A DNA stretch of 64,000 nt from Leucothrix pacifica (GTDB lineage: Bacteria > Pseudomonadota > Gammaproteobacteria > Thiotrichales > Thiotrichaceae). Under the pieces are notes generated by a model. The model was not told the origin of the DNA and made no database searches. It was given only the letters and a program-made list of their open reading frames with translations. Of this stretch, positions 47,280 to 56,557 are shown piece by piece. A program made the translations under genes and the position numbers. Positions within the stretch are counted from its first letter, which is position 1; each line of letters opens with the position of its first letter. Where the stretch lies: the NCBI RefSeq assembly GCF_003172875.1, contig NZ_QGKM01000005.1:216293-280292 (forward strand), in the 5' to 3' direction.

Positions 47280-47963
47280 ATGTCTGATGAAACGAATGAA
47301 TTTCAAATCGATGCACCTGAAGCACGCCCACCAGAGCTATCAGCTTCACAAGCCCGTGTATTTGCCAGCTTAATCGAAAAGCACCTGGCCACCCCCAATA
47401 GCTATCCATTGACCATACATTCACTGGTCACGGCCTGTAACCAAAAGACCAACCGCCAGCCTGTGATGGCATTAACCGAAGGTGAAGTAGGACGAACCTG
47501 CAATGAGCTGGTCACACTGGACTTAGCCAAGATTGAATACGGTAGTCGTGCCAATAAAGTCAGTCACATCGCAATGAAGGCACTCAACTTGAACCGCGAT
47601 GAGATCGCTGTGTTGAGCATTTTGATGTTGCGTGAGCCATTAACACTCAGTGAGATTAAAGCACGCACAGAGAGAATGATTGCTTTTGACAGCATCGACA
47701 AAGTGGAAGCAACTGTCCAAGGGATGATTGAGCGAACATACCCTCTGCTGGTGATGATTCCAAAAGGAGCCGGACGACGTGAAGATCGTTATTCACATAC
47801 GCTGTGTGGTGAGGTAGATATTGAGTCGTTTAGCTTTGAGAGTGCAGCAAGTGCACCACGTCAAACTACCCCAAACTTAGGGGATGAGGCTATGAAGCGC
47901 ATCGAAGCACTTGAAGCACGGGTGGAGAGTTTGGAGAAAATGCTGGACGAGTTGACGTCTTGA
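47280..47963 (+). CDS. yceH: YceH family protein (DUF480)
   Basis: 227-aa member of UPF0502/YceH: two winged-helix-like units with PPELSASQARVFASLIEKHLATPNSYPLT, TACNQKTNRQPVM, then LREPLTLSEIKARTERM in the second unit, and a C-terminal coiled coil (residues about 205-225). Function not known; likely cytoplasmic. The 172-bp gap after it shows nothing clear. Confidence 0.92.
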   Translation: MSDETNEFQIDAPEARPPELSASQARVFASLIEKHLATPNSYPLTIHSLVTACNQKTNRQPVMALTEGEVGRTCNELVTLDLAKIEYGSRANKVSHIAMKALNLNRDEIAVLSILMLREPLTLSEIKARTERMIAFDSIDKVEATVQGMIERTYPLLVMIPKGAGRREDRYSHTLCGEVDIESFSFESAASAPRQTTPNLGDEAMKRIEALEARVESLEKMLDELTS

Positions 47964-48135
47964 TTCTGCTTGAGGCTGGCAAATTTCTGTATTTAGTGGT
48001 TTGGTTCTATGAGTTTCGTTGAATTGATCATGACAAACACTCATAAGCTACTGTAATAAAAATTATTATTCATTGTTAGACTCCGACTCCACTCACCAAT
48101 TTGTATGAACGATTAGTTCGCTCGTGTGTATTTGA

Positions 48136-48801
48136 TCAAGCGTCAAACAAAGCCTTGAACCAAAGACCCATATCAGCAATTTCCTGCGGATGCACCGAGT
48201 GCTCCATCGCATAGCTTTTGCTTTCAACCTCAAAACCTTGCTTCTGCAGCTTAGGCACATACTCTTCCCACCAAACCGCAGGGATCACTGGGTCATGCGT
48301 GCCATGTGCAGCAAATACCGGAATCTGCTCATAGCCCTTCGGCATTTCATCCAACGTCTGCTCAGCAAACGGGAAATAAGTCGATAAAACCATAAGGCCA
48401 CCCAACCGCTTGGGATAGCGCAGCGCAGTATGCAGTGCAATTACCCCACCCTGCGAGAAGCCCGCGAGAATAATATTTTCAGGCTCGATCCCCAGCTCAA
48501 TCTGCTCATCGATCAGTGTATTGATCCAACCTACCGTGATTAAAATATCATCCAAGTTTGAATTCTTAGTACGATCCAGAGAAATAATGTCAAACCACGC
48601 TGGCATGACATAGCCATTGTTCAGCGTAACCGGACGCGATGGCGCATGAGGAAAAATAAATCGCACTCCAGCCTCTTTCGATAAACCCAGCTCCGGCACA
48701 ATCGGTACAAAATCATGCCCATCCGCACCCAGACCATGTAGCCAAATCACAGCATGACGAATGTCCGCGCCTAATTCGAGTGTTTCGCGTTCGAGTTTCA
48801 T
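48136..48801 (-). CDS. Carboxylesterase/phospholipase, alpha/beta hydrolase
   Basis: 221-aa esterase of the EstB/YpfH group. Oxyanion and nucleophile segments are VIWLHGLGADGHDF and GFSQGGVIALH (serine), with the acid in HGTHDPVIP and the histidine in MEHSVHPQE. Short-chain ester substrates are expected. It follows lysA after 102 bp and might be transcribed with it. Confidence 0.9.
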   Translation of the reverse strand: MKLERETLELGADIRHAVIWLHGLGADGHDFVPIVPELGLSKEAGVRFIFPHAPSRPVTLNNGYVMPAWFDIISLDRTKNSNLDDILITVGWINTLIDEQIELGIEPENIILAGFSQGGVIALHTALRYPKRLGGLMVLSTYFPFAEQTLDEMPKGYEQIPVFAAHGTHDPVIPAVWWEEYVPKLQKQGFEVESKSYAMEHSVHPQEIADMGLWFKALFDA

Positions 48802-48903
48802 CGTAGTTTCTTCCGGTTATATGTAAACAGATTGTTGGGGTGAACGAATGCAGAATAGCAATATCGACAGCACCACGGGGCATGTGGTGCTGTCTGGATG
48901 GAA

Positions 48904-50154
48904 TTAAGGCAGCAAACTCTCGCCAGCGAATAATTCCTCAATGGTTTCACGACGGCGAATCTGATGCACCTGATCACCATCGACCAGTAATTCACAAGCG
49001 CGTGGACGTGTATTGTAGTTAGACGCCATGCTAAAGCCGTAAGCCCCAGAGGAGCGAACTGCGACTAAGTCACCCTCTTCCAGACTCAATTGGCGGTCTT
49101 TTCCTAAGAAGTCACCGGTCTCACAAATCGGGCCAACCACATCGTAGTTTTTCGTTTCAGCATCTTCCGGCGTTTCAGTCACCGGAATAATGCGCTGCCA
49201 TGCCTGATACAAAGACGGACGCAATAAGTCATTCATCGCTGCATCCACAATCGCAAAACTCTTGTCTTCACCATGTTTTAGGTATTCAACACGAGACACC
49301 AAAATCGCTGCATTCGCTGCAATCGCACGACCTGGTTCGATAATGATTTGATAGTCTTTGAGGCGCTCATTTTGCATCATCGCCTGCATGTATTCAGCGG
49401 GCAATGGTGGCGTTTCTTCCTGATAGCGCACACCTAAACCACCACCTAAATCCAGATGGTGAATATCAACGCCCTGCGCTTTCAATCGCTCCGCAAGGTC
49501 TAGTACCCGATCCAGCGCGTCCATGAAAGGAGCCACTTCAGTCAGCTGCGAACCAATATGGCAATCAATACCGTCTACTTTGATGTTCGGCATTTTCTCA
49601 GCACGCAGATAAACCGCTTCCACTGTGTTGATATCAATACCAAATTTATTTTCTTTTAAGCCGGTAGAGATGTAAGGATGGGTTTGAGCATCAACGTCCG
49701 GATTCACACGAATGGAGATAGCCGCAGCTTTACCCATTTCACGTGCCACACTGTTCAGGCGGTCTAATTCTGCTTCAGACTCTATATTAAAACAGCGAAT
49801 ACCCACTTCCAGTGCACGACGCATTTCATCATCACGCTTACCAACGCCTGAGAAGACAACCTTACCCGGATCACCGCCCGCAGCCAGTACGCGCTCTAAT
49901 TCACCAACTGACACAATGTCAAAACCTGAGCCTAATTTGGCAAACAAATTCAGTATCGCGATATTGGAACAGGCTTTTACTGAGTAGCAAATCAGATGAT
50001 CGTGATCGCCAAAGGCATTATTAAACGCATGCCAGTGACGCTCCAACGTGGCACGTGAGTAGATATAACACGGTGTGTCATAAGTATTGGCAATACCTTT
50101 AACAGAGACATCCTCAGCGTACAGCTGACCCTGCTTATAGTTAAAATAATCCAT
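48904..50154 (-). CDS. lysA: Diaminopimelate decarboxylase
   Basis: 416-aa PLP enzyme of fold type III that makes lysine from meso-diaminopimelate. The PLP lysine is in YSVKACSN, GGGLGVRY and the SVGELERVLAAG segment are present, and the C-terminal ICETGDFLGKDR gives the substrate cysteine/glutamate. It starts at the last base of the lptM stop (1-bp overlap). dapF, common next to lysA, is not here. Confidence 0.96.
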   Translation of the reverse strand: MDYFNYKQGQLYAEDVSVKGIANTYDTPCYIYSRATLERHWHAFNNAFGDHDHLICYSVKACSNIAILNLFAKLGSGFDIVSVGELERVLAAGGDPGKVVFSGVGKRDDEMRRALEVGIRCFNIESEAELDRLNSVAREMGKAAAISIRVNPDVDAQTHPYISTGLKENKFGIDINTVEAVYLRAEKMPNIKVDGIDCHIGSQLTEVAPFMDALDRVLDLAERLKAQGVDIHHLDLGGGLGVRYQEETPPLPAEYMQAMMQNERLKDYQIIIEPGRAIAANAAILVSRVEYLKHGEDKSFAIVDAAMNDLLRPSLYQAWQRIIPVTETPEDAETKNYDVVGPICETGDFLGKDRQLSLEEGDLVAVRSSGAYGFSMASNYNTRPRACELLVDGDQVHQIRRRETIEELFAGESLLP

Positions 50155-50306
50155 TAGTTAGTTTTCTTCTTGTCGTTGGTAGTTTCAGTCGTGTCAGGCA
50201 GGTATAAGTCGCCTTTATGGCCACAACCGCTTAGCATCGTGACACTAAACAGTCCCACTACGATGAATAAAAAAATCCAGTTTCCCCAGCAAATACGCTT
50301 AAACAT
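50154..50306 (-). CDS. lptM: LPS translocon maturation chaperone LptM (YifL-type lipoprotein)
   Basis: 50-aa lipoprotein. A hydrophobic signal (residues about 8-27) ends in the lipobox LSGC, followed by GHKGDLYLP, matching the LptM motif CGxKGxLY. LptM helps LptD disulfides form in the outer-membrane LPS translocon. The ATG at 50306 is the likely start; the longer frame to 50357 overlaps the promoter region of hslV. Same lptM-lysA pairing as in many gammaproteobacteria. Confidence 0.85.
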   Translation of the reverse strand: MFKRICWGNWIFLFIVVGLFSVTMLSGCGHKGDLYLPDTTETTNDKKKTN

Positions 50307-50358
50307 GGAAACTCCCGTCGCTCCGCAAAGTGCGCAGTATACCCAATTTTGTAACATG

Positions 50359-50387
50359 CTTGAAATACGTTCTAATCACCCCAACAT
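50359..50387 (+). promoter_or_regulatory. Sigma-32-type heat-shock promoter for hslVU
   Basis: CTTGAAA at 50359-50365, a 13-bp spacer, and CCCCAACA at 50379-50386 closely match the sigma-32 consensus (CTTGAAA-N11-16-CCCCATNT). Predicted start of transcription is about 50393, some 30 bp before the hslV GTG. hslVU is heat-shock controlled in E. coli. Confidence 0.8.
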
Positions 50388-50425
50388 AATTCGCTTACAA
50401 CCATTTTTTATAGCGGAGTAAGCAA

Positions 50426-50959
50426 GTGGAGCAATATCGGGGAACAACGATCCTGTCAGTAAGACGTGATGGCAAGGTCGTTATCGGTGGTGACGGACAG
50501 GTCTCAATGGGCAATACCGTCATGAAAGGGAATGCACGTAAGGTTCGTCGTTTGCATAATAATCAGGTTATTGCTGGCTTTGCCGGTGGTACGGCTGATG
50601 CATTTACTCTCTTTGAGCGTTTTGAAGCCAAGCTTCAGGAGTACAACGGGAATCTGACTCGTGCGGCAATCGAACTGGCCAAAGATTGGCGAAGTGACCG
50701 TGCGATGCGTACATTAGAAGCATTACTGGCCGTTGCAGATAGTGAAACCTCACTCATCATTACCGGAAACGGCGATGTGATTGAGCCGGAAGATAACTTA
50801 ATCGCAATCGGTTCCGGCGGTCCATTTGCCCAGTCAGCAGCACGCGCTCTTTTAGATAATACCGAATTATCAGCACGGGAAATTGTAGAAAAAGGTCTGG
50901 GCATAGCGGCCGACATCTGCATTTACACCAATCACAACCGCACCATCGAAGAACTTTAA
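50426..50959 (+). CDS. hslV: ATP-dependent protease subunit HslV
   Basis: 177-aa T1 threonine protease forming a double hexamer with HslU. The active threonine is T7 in [14 protein letters not shown], so a six-residue leader has to be removed, whereas E. coli HslV needs only loss of Met. Rest of the family motifs ([37 protein letters not shown]) are intact. The start is GTG at 50426 with GGAG eight bases upstream. Heat-shock promoter upstream; hslU follows after 13 bp. Confidence 0.95.
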   Translation: MEQYRGTTILSVRRDGKVVIGGDGQVSMGNTVMKGNARKVRRLHNNQVIAGFAGGTADAFTLFERFEAKLQEYNGNLTRAAIELAKDWRSDRAMRTLEALLAVADSETSLIITGNGDVIEPEDNLIAIGSGGPFAQSAARALLDNTELSAREIVEKGLGIAADICIYTNHNRTIEEL

Positions 50960-50972
50960 GGGACACATCATC

Positions 50973-52328
50973 ATGTCAATGACACCTCGGGAAATCGTGC
51001 AAGAACTCGATAATCACGTTGTCGGGCAGCAACAAGCCAAACGAGCCGTCGCCATTGCGCTACGAAATCGCTGGCGCAGGCAGCAACTGGACGATAATTT
51101 ACGTCACGAAGTCACGCCAAAAAATATTCTGATGATCGGCCCTACCGGTGTGGGTAAAACAGAAATTGCCCGCCGTTTGGCAAAATTAGCCAATGCGCCA
51201 TTCATCAAGGTAGAAGCCACTAAATTCACTGAAGTGGGTTATGTGGGTAAGGAAGTCGATACGATTATCCGTGACCTCGCAGACATCGCGGTCAAACTCA
51301 CGCGAGAACAGGAAGTCGAGAAGCACAAATATCGTGCTGAAGATGCTGCAGAAGATCGTGTGTTAGATATTTTGCTACCTGCACCAAAGTCAGAGCAAAC
51401 TAACAACACTTGGTTTGATACGGACGGCGATGAAAAGCCTGCCGTCACCGAAGATAATTCAACGCGCCAGAAATTCCGCAAGAAACTGCGCGAAGGTAAA
51501 TTGGATGATAAAGAAATCGAAATTGATGTTGCACAGGCCTCGCCACAGGTAGATATCATGGCTCCTCCGGGCATGGAAGACATGGCCAGCCAGTTGCAAG
51601 GTATGTTCGCTAACATTGGCAGTGGTAAAACACAGAAGCGCAAGATTAAGATCAAAGATGCGCTGAAGTTGCTTGCTGAAGAAGAAGCGCACAAGATGCT
51701 GAACAATGAGGAAATCAAACTCAAAGCGATTCAGAATGTTGAGCAAAACGGTATCGTGTTCCTTGATGAAATCGATAAAGTGGTTCGTAAGGGTCAATCT
51801 GGTGGTGCCGATGTCTCACGTGAAGGTGTTCAGCGCGACTTACTGCCTTTGATTGAAGGCTGTGCTGTCACTACTAAGCACGGCATTATTAAAACAGATC
51901 ACATTCTGTTTGTCGCCTCAGGTGCATTCCATCTAGCGAAGCCATCTGACTTGATTCCTGAATTGCAGGGTCGTCTACCGATTCGTGTTGAGTTAGAAGC
52001 ATTAACGGCTGAAGACTTTGAGCGAATTCTTGTTGAGCCAAATGCTTCGTTGACCGAGCAATATGTTGGCTTGTTGAAAACTGAAGGCGTGGATCTTGAA
52101 TTCACAAAAGATGGTATTCAGCGATTAGCCCAGCACGCGTTTGATGTGAACGAGAGTACTGAAAACATCGGTGCACGTCGCTTACACACCATCGTAGAGC
52201 GTCTGTTGGAAGATGAACTGTTCCGCGCGCCGGACTGTGAGTCTTCTGTGGTCATCAATGCACAGAAAGTTGATGAGACACTCGGCGAACTTGTTAAGGA
52301 CGAAGATCTGTCCCGCTATATCTTGTAA
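50973..52328 (+). CDS. hslU: ATP-dependent protease ATPase subunit HslU
   Basis: 451-aa AAA+ ClpY unfoldase. Walker [10 protein letters not shown], the pore GYVGKE motif, the I domain (residues about 105-240), Walker [10 protein letters not shown] and the C-terminal tail EDLSRYIL that activates HslV are all present. Co-transcribed with hslV. Confidence 0.97.
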   Translation: MSMTPREIVQELDNHVVGQQQAKRAVAIALRNRWRRQQLDDNLRHEVTPKNILMIGPTGVGKTEIARRLAKLANAPFIKVEATKFTEVGYVGKEVDTIIRDLADIAVKLTREQEVEKHKYRAEDAAEDRVLDILLPAPKSEQTNNTWFDTDGDEKPAVTEDNSTRQKFRKKLREGKLDDKEIEIDVAQASPQVDIMAPPGMEDMASQLQGMFANIGSGKTQKRKIKIKDALKLLAEEEAHKMLNNEEIKLKAIQNVEQNGIVFLDEIDKVVRKGQSGGADVSREGVQRDLLPLIEGCAVTTKHGIIKTDHILFVASGAFHLAKPSDLIPELQGRLPIRVELEALTAEDFERILVEPNASLTEQYVGLLKTEGVDLEFTKDGIQRLAQHAFDVNESTENIGARRLHTIVERLLEDELFRAPDCESSVVINAQKVDETLGELVKDEDLSRYIL

Positions 52329-52393
52329 GGTATATCCACAGTTCAACCTGCTTAAAGTTACAATAGCGTACCCACTTACTACGGAAGATTGTT

Positions 52394-52759
52394 ATGACAC
52401 CAACAAATATCGCACTCCACCAAAAGTCCCGCCTGCTTGAACTAACATGGCCGGATGACGTTGTGCATAGCCTTCCCTGTGAGTATCTGCGGGTGTATTC
52501 GCCATCCGCAGAGGTACGTGGTCATGGCCCGGGTCAGGAAAAGCTCCAGCTGGGTAAAGAGAATGTGAATATCACAGCCCTGGAGCCAGTGGGTCATTAC
52601 GCGGTTAAAATCGTATTTGACGACAATCATGACAGTGGTTTGTATGACTGGAATCTGCTGCGTGATTTAGGCGATAAATACGAAGAGTACTGGGCTGACT
52701 ACCTAAAGCGCTGTGAAGAAGCTAACTACACTCGTAAGGCGGATGGTCAGGTTATCTAA
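52394..52759 (+). CDS. DUF971 family protein (GBBH-like N-terminal domain)
   Basis: 121-aa protein with LELTWPDDVVHSLPCEYLRVYSPSAEV and VKIVFDDNHDSGLYDWNLLRDLG, the DUF971/GBBH-like pattern also found as the N-terminal domain of gamma-butyrobetaine hydroxylase. In bacteria it stands alone and is often near hslVU and Fe-S genes. Function unknown. It starts 65 bp after hslU and may share its transcript. Confidence 0.9.
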   Translation: MTPTNIALHQKSRLLELTWPDDVVHSLPCEYLRVYSPSAEVRGHGPGQEKLQLGKENVNITALEPVGHYAVKIVFDDNHDSGLYDWNLLRDLGDKYEEYWADYLKRCEEANYTRKADGQVI

Positions 52760-52903
52760 ATACCGCGGTTAGTGACTCTGCCATCAGGCTCTAGCCTGTA
52801 GACAAACCATGTTGCTACTGAAATACAGGCAGCAGCGTGGTATCTTGCTCTTCTAAAGACTTCCCACAAACACGACACTAATCCAAGCGAATAATTGGCC
52901 ATC

Positions 52904-53335
52904 ATGACAATCAGCGAATCAAATCAACACGCCATCCCCAGCGACACATTTATCAGTGAATTTATTGACACACTGACCTTTAATGAAGACGGACTAATTC
53001 CGGCTATCGCTCAACAGCATGATAGTGGTGAAGTGCTAATGATGGCTTGGATGAACGCAGAATCGATTGGCGAGACGTTACGTAATAATCGGGTTTGTTA
53101 CTGGTCACGTTCGCGTGGCAAGTTGTGGCGCAAAGGTGAAAGCTCTGGACAAGTGCAATTGCTCAAAAACTTTCGTGTCGACTGCGATGCAGATACCTTG
53201 TTACTAGAGGTCGATCAAACCGGCCCAGCATGTCACACAGGCCGCCGTACTTGTTTTTATCGAGTTGTCGAGGGTGACATACTCAAGACGGATTCGGAGC
53301 CTCTTATCGACCCTGAGACGCTTTACGGGAAATGA
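52904..53335 (+). CDS. hisI: Phosphoribosyl-AMP cyclohydrolase
   Basis: 143-aa zinc enzyme of histidine synthesis, opening the adenine ring of PR-AMP. Motifs MMAWMNAESIGETL, YWSRSRGKLWRKGESSGQ and the zinc cysteines in DCDADTLLLEV and ACHTGRRTCFY are intact. Not fused to HisE. The ATG at 52904 is preferred over an in-frame TTG 9 bp upstream. Overlaps yidD by 4 bp; no other his genes are near. Confidence 0.95.
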   Translation: MTISESNQHAIPSDTFISEFIDTLTFNEDGLIPAIAQQHDSGEVLMMAWMNAESIGETLRNNRVCYWSRSRGKLWRKGESSGQVQLLKNFRVDCDADTLLLEVDQTGPACHTGRRTCFYRVVEGDILKTDSEPLIDPETLYGK

Positions 53336-53601
53336 AGCGTATCTTGCTTTGGTTGATTCGGGGCTACCAGTTAATCCTCAGTCCTGTGATTGGCGCCAAT
53401 TGCCGACATGAACCCACTTGCTCTCGTTATTCATTTCAAGCAATTGAACGATTCGGTGCGATTAAAGGATTGTGGCTGACACTGAAACGCGTTGGTAAAT
53501 GTCACCCTTGGGGAACCTGGGGATATGATCCGGTCCCAACTGATCCCAGGCAAACTAAAAAAGAAACCACAGAAACCACAGAGACCATTGAGAAACCTTG
53601 A
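53332..53601 (+). CDS. yidD: Membrane protein insertion efficiency factor YidD
   Basis: 89-aa amphipathic membrane-associated protein: GYQLILSPVIGANCRHEPTCSRYSFQAIERFGAIKGLWLTLKRVGKCHPW has the three family cysteines. It aids YidC-dependent insertion. Coupled to hisI by ATGA, which is unusual, since yidD normally lies between rnpA and yidC. The C-terminal tail is Thr/Glu-rich (KKETTETTETIEKP). Confidence 0.93.
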   Translation: MKRILLWLIRGYQLILSPVIGANCRHEPTCSRYSFQAIERFGAIKGLWLTLKRVGKCHPWGTWGYDPVPTDPRQTKKETTETTETIEKP

Positions 53602-53612
53602 AATAGCCGCAG

Positions 53613-53684
53613 GCAGTTAGGCAGTTAGGCAGTTAGGCAGTTAGGCAGTTAGGCAGTTAGGCAGTTAGGCAGTTAGGCAGTTAG
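53613..53684. repeat. Tandem repeat, nine copies of an 8-bp unit
   Basis: Nine exact head-to-tail copies of GCAGTTAG, with a partial copy at each end. The left part fills the gap after yidD and the right end reaches into the last codons and stop of the leftward GGDEF/EAL gene (stop at 53673-53675). Slippage would change the spacer; because a stop lies within the first copies read, only the loss of most copies would alter the protein end. Confidence 0.97.
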
Positions 53685-55601
53685 GCAAATATCATGGGCA
53701 AGATTACTTTCCAATAAATCCATAAACTGTTTATTTTCAACCGGCTTTGACCACAAATACCCCTGAGCATAATCACAATCAAGTCCACACAATAGCTTCC
53801 TGACTGCCTCGGTCTCAATCCCCTCAGCCACCACTTGCATACCAAGTACTTGTGCCATTCTGATAATTGCGGTGACAATCACCCGATAGTCATCTGAATC
53901 AGCGATCTGAGAAATAAAACTCTTATCCAGCTTTAACGCATCAACATTGATTCTGGTTAAGTAATTCATATTGGAATAACCCGTACCAAAATCATCGATA
54001 AAAAGACTCACACCCAGAGACGTCAGCGCGGCGAGTTGATGCTTGACTAACTTATTCTCCTGAATCAATAAGTGCTCTGTTAGCTCAATCTCTAGGTAAT
54101 GCGGTTCTAGCCCCGACTCCTCAAGCGCATTAACCACAATGTCATAAAAGTTCGCCCGGGTAAGCTGAAGCGCCGAAACATTCGCTGCAACCGTAATGTG
54201 ATGACCCGCATCATGCCATTGCTTACATGCTCTGCATGACTCTTGAATAACCCACGCACCAATATTGTGGATCAACTCCGTAGACTCGATAATCGGAATA
54301 AACTCATCAGGCCTGATCGAATGAGGGTTACCTCTACTCCAACGCAGTAGTGCTTCCGCACCCGCGATTTTATCTGAACTCAAACTCACCTTCGGCTGGA
54401 AGTGCAGATCCAGTAAATCATTACTGACCGCGTCTTTAAGGCCGGTCAGGATGTTCAGGTTTCGCATGTACTCTTCATCAAGCTCACTACTGTAATAGTG
54501 ATACTTATTTTTACCTGACTGCTTAGCCTTATACATCGCCATATCCGCTTTCTTACGGACGTCATCAAAGGTGCTCGACCTGTTATTAGTGACTGTAATA
54601 CCAATTGAAGCAGTGACGCCAACCTGAGTACCAACTAATGAAAACGGTTTTGCAATTGCATCAATCAGCTGTTTAGCAAAACCATCAAAATCACATCCTT
54701 CCGTCGTTTTCACAATCACGACAAACTCATCGCCACCTAAACGACACGCGACATCCTCTGGGCCAATAAGTGCTTTAAGACGATCAGCAATGGTAATCAG
54801 CAGGCGATCACCCGCATGGTGGTCAAACAAGTCATTGATATCTTTAAAGTTATCTAAATCAATGAAATAGAAAACAATTTTTTCGCCTTTGTACTGTAAG
54901 CCAGACAACAGTTTCTGATAAGTATTTTCGGCGGCATTACGATTTAACAACCCGGTAAGGCTATCTGTCTCTGCCAACTGTTTAATCACTTTTTGTGACT
55001 CAACAACCCGCTGGTTTTCTTGTTGTAATTTGGAGAGTGATTGTTTGATATCACGACCCAGCAACCACGCAACGTAGCCCGAGACCACTGTAATCACTAG
55101 GCCACCTACTATTCGCGCAACTCCGTGAACCATCATGTCTGCAGGTGCTGGATACCAGTCATACATGTGATTCAAGCCAAACAACACAAGTGCAATCGAC
55201 GCGGTAATAAACAGTAGGAGAAATTGCTTTAATTCGGCAAAGAGTGCGCTAAAGACAAACATCAAAGGAAAGGAAAGAATAGCCAGGCTATACAGTCCGC
55301 CTTCAACCCAGCTGACGATTATCATCATGATCAATAGCATCCAGAGATAAGCGCTACTGGCTAATACGGTTTTGCCGAGCCTCAACAAAACCAGCACACC
55401 AAATGTGAGTACTGTTGCCGATGACAACATGGCGATGTCTAAGCGCACACCCAATGCATTGTCAGCAAATACTGGTCCTCCTCTAAGGAAGATTGCATTG
55501 AACACACCTACCAAAAAAGCAATCTGGGTTGCCCAAACGATATGGCTGAATCGTTTACTGAAAAACTGATTGTCTACCTGTAAGAGTTGACGATTATTCA
55601 T
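53673..55601 (-). CDS. Membrane-bound GGDEF-EAL cyclic-di-GMP enzyme
   Basis: 642-aa protein with an N-terminal membrane sensor of about six helices (residues 15-180), a short coiled coil, a GGDEF domain (RLGGDEFVVIVK) and an EAL domain. GGDEF catalytic residues are intact, but the inhibitory RxxD site is replaced (GPED), so product inhibition is probably lost. EAL residues AEALLRW, ELTEHLLI, FIDDFGTGYSNM, LKLDKSF, VVAEGIET and AQGYLWSKP are intact, so both making and breaking c-di-GMP are possible. Its last codons lie in the 8-bp repeat. Confidence 0.9.
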   Translation of the reverse strand: MNNRQLLQVDNQFFSKRFSHIVWATQIAFLVGVFNAIFLRGGPVFADNALGVRLDIAMLSSATVLTFGVLVLLRLGKTVLASSAYLWMLLIMMIIVSWVEGGLYSLAILSFPLMFVFSALFAELKQFLLLFITASIALVLFGLNHMYDWYPAPADMMVHGVARIVGGLVITVVSGYVAWLLGRDIKQSLSKLQQENQRVVESQKVIKQLAETDSLTGLLNRNAAENTYQKLLSGLQYKGEKIVFYFIDLDNFKDINDLFDHHAGDRLLITIADRLKALIGPEDVACRLGGDEFVVIVKTTEGCDFDGFAKQLIDAIAKPFSLVGTQVGVTASIGITVTNNRSSTFDDVRKKADMAMYKAKQSGKNKYHYYSSELDEEYMRNLNILTGLKDAVSNDLLDLHFQPKVSLSSDKIAGAEALLRWSRGNPHSIRPDEFIPIIESTELIHNIGAWVIQESCRACKQWHDAGHHITVAANVSALQLTRANFYDIVVNALEESGLEPHYLEIELTEHLLIQENKLVKHQLAALTSLGVSLFIDDFGTGYSNMNYLTRINVDALKLDKSFISQIADSDDYRVIVTAIIRMAQVLGMQVVAEGIETEAVRKLLCGLDCDYAQGYLWSKPVENKQFMDLLESNLAHDICLTA

Positions 55602-55659
55602 ACTTACCGCTTAAGTAATGACCTGATCACTGACTAACATCAATCAGCTACCGTCATTA

Positions 55660-56448
55660 TCACCTGTAAACTTCCAGTTTCTTTAGGCCAGACATAGCAA
55701 TGGGAACTTGCGCTACACCTTCTTTTCTTCTTAGGCTGACAATAAGATCACCGCCCTGAACCGCTTCTAGCTTTCCGAGAGAAACCTTACCGTCTTTCCA
55801 TGAGGCTCGAATCCGCATACCAACGGCACGGCGTGCATTAAATATACTCATATTCCTAAAGTGTGGTTCAGTGTAAACTTTAGTCTCCGCTTTTTCCAAT
55901 GCAATTCGCGCAGAATCGGGTAAAAAATCTTTAGTTGTATAAACAGGCTCTGGCTCAGGTTCGATTTCTTCTTGCACTTCTGGCTCATTAATTGCAACAG
56001 ACATCGCTGGCTTAGCCTCCTTGCCGGTGATCATTGAAGTAACAGAAGATTTCGCATTATTAAATACTGCCTGACCAGCCTGCACCGTCTTATCAATTGG
56101 CAGACCAATAATGACAATCGAGACGACAGCCAGAATCAAGCCAATGAAAACACCTGCAACATTCGTGGTGAAAGCGCTCCCTGGCGTGGATTGCGTGAAC
56201 AGCACGAAGGCCAGTGTTGTAAAGAAAACCGGTAGCAATATTTGAAGTGCTAATTTAATCGGCTGGTCTACATTAAGCACATCTACTAACACTAAAGAAG
56301 CAAATGTAAAGATCAGACCAGTCACCCAAGCACCTAATATGAAAGGCATTTTCCACTGGCGCGCATGTAACTGTCTGGCAATATGACTAGTCAGCCAAAG
56401 CGTTAACAGAAACGTTACGATCAGAATCGGAAATGTGAGCATCTCCAT
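55660..56448 (-). CDS. Four-helix membrane protein with a small beta-barrel-like C-terminal domain
   Basis: 262-aa protein that I do not recognise. Four hydrophobic helices (residues about 5-22, 33-52, 60-80, 92-115), a linker rich in Glu/Pro (EIEPEPEPVY, residues about 165-180), and a C-terminal about 55 residues, GMRIRASWKDGKVSLGKLEAV then LIVSLRRKEGVAQVPI and LKKLEVYR, that alternate like a KOW/Sm-type barrel. It lies between the glycosidase-like and GGDEF/EAL genes, 109 bp after the former, and may form an operon with it. Assignments are by pattern only. Confidence 0.55.
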   Translation of the reverse strand: MEMLTFPILIVTFLLTLWLTSHIARQLHARQWKMPFILGAWVTGLIFTFASLVLVDVLNVDQPIKLALQILLPVFFTTLAFVLFTQSTPGSAFTTNVAGVFIGLILAVVSIVIIGLPIDKTVQAGQAVFNNAKSSVTSMITGKEAKPAMSVAINEPEVQEEIEPEPEPVYTTKDFLPDSARIALEKAETKVYTEPHFRNMSIFNARRAVGMRIRASWKDGKVSLGKLEAVQGGDLIVSLRRKEGVAQVPIAMSGLKKLEVYR

Positions 56449-56557
56449 AGTGAAACCTTATTTTTATAATTGGAAACACTATGATTAAAACAGCGGCACA
56501 CTGCACTTGGCAATAGTTACCCGATGAGTGCCCCCAACCACTCACCGGATTCTCTAC

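Noticed and set aside
53613..53684. CRISPR-like array
   Set aside because: The units are 8 bp with no spacers, so it is a simple tandem repeat.
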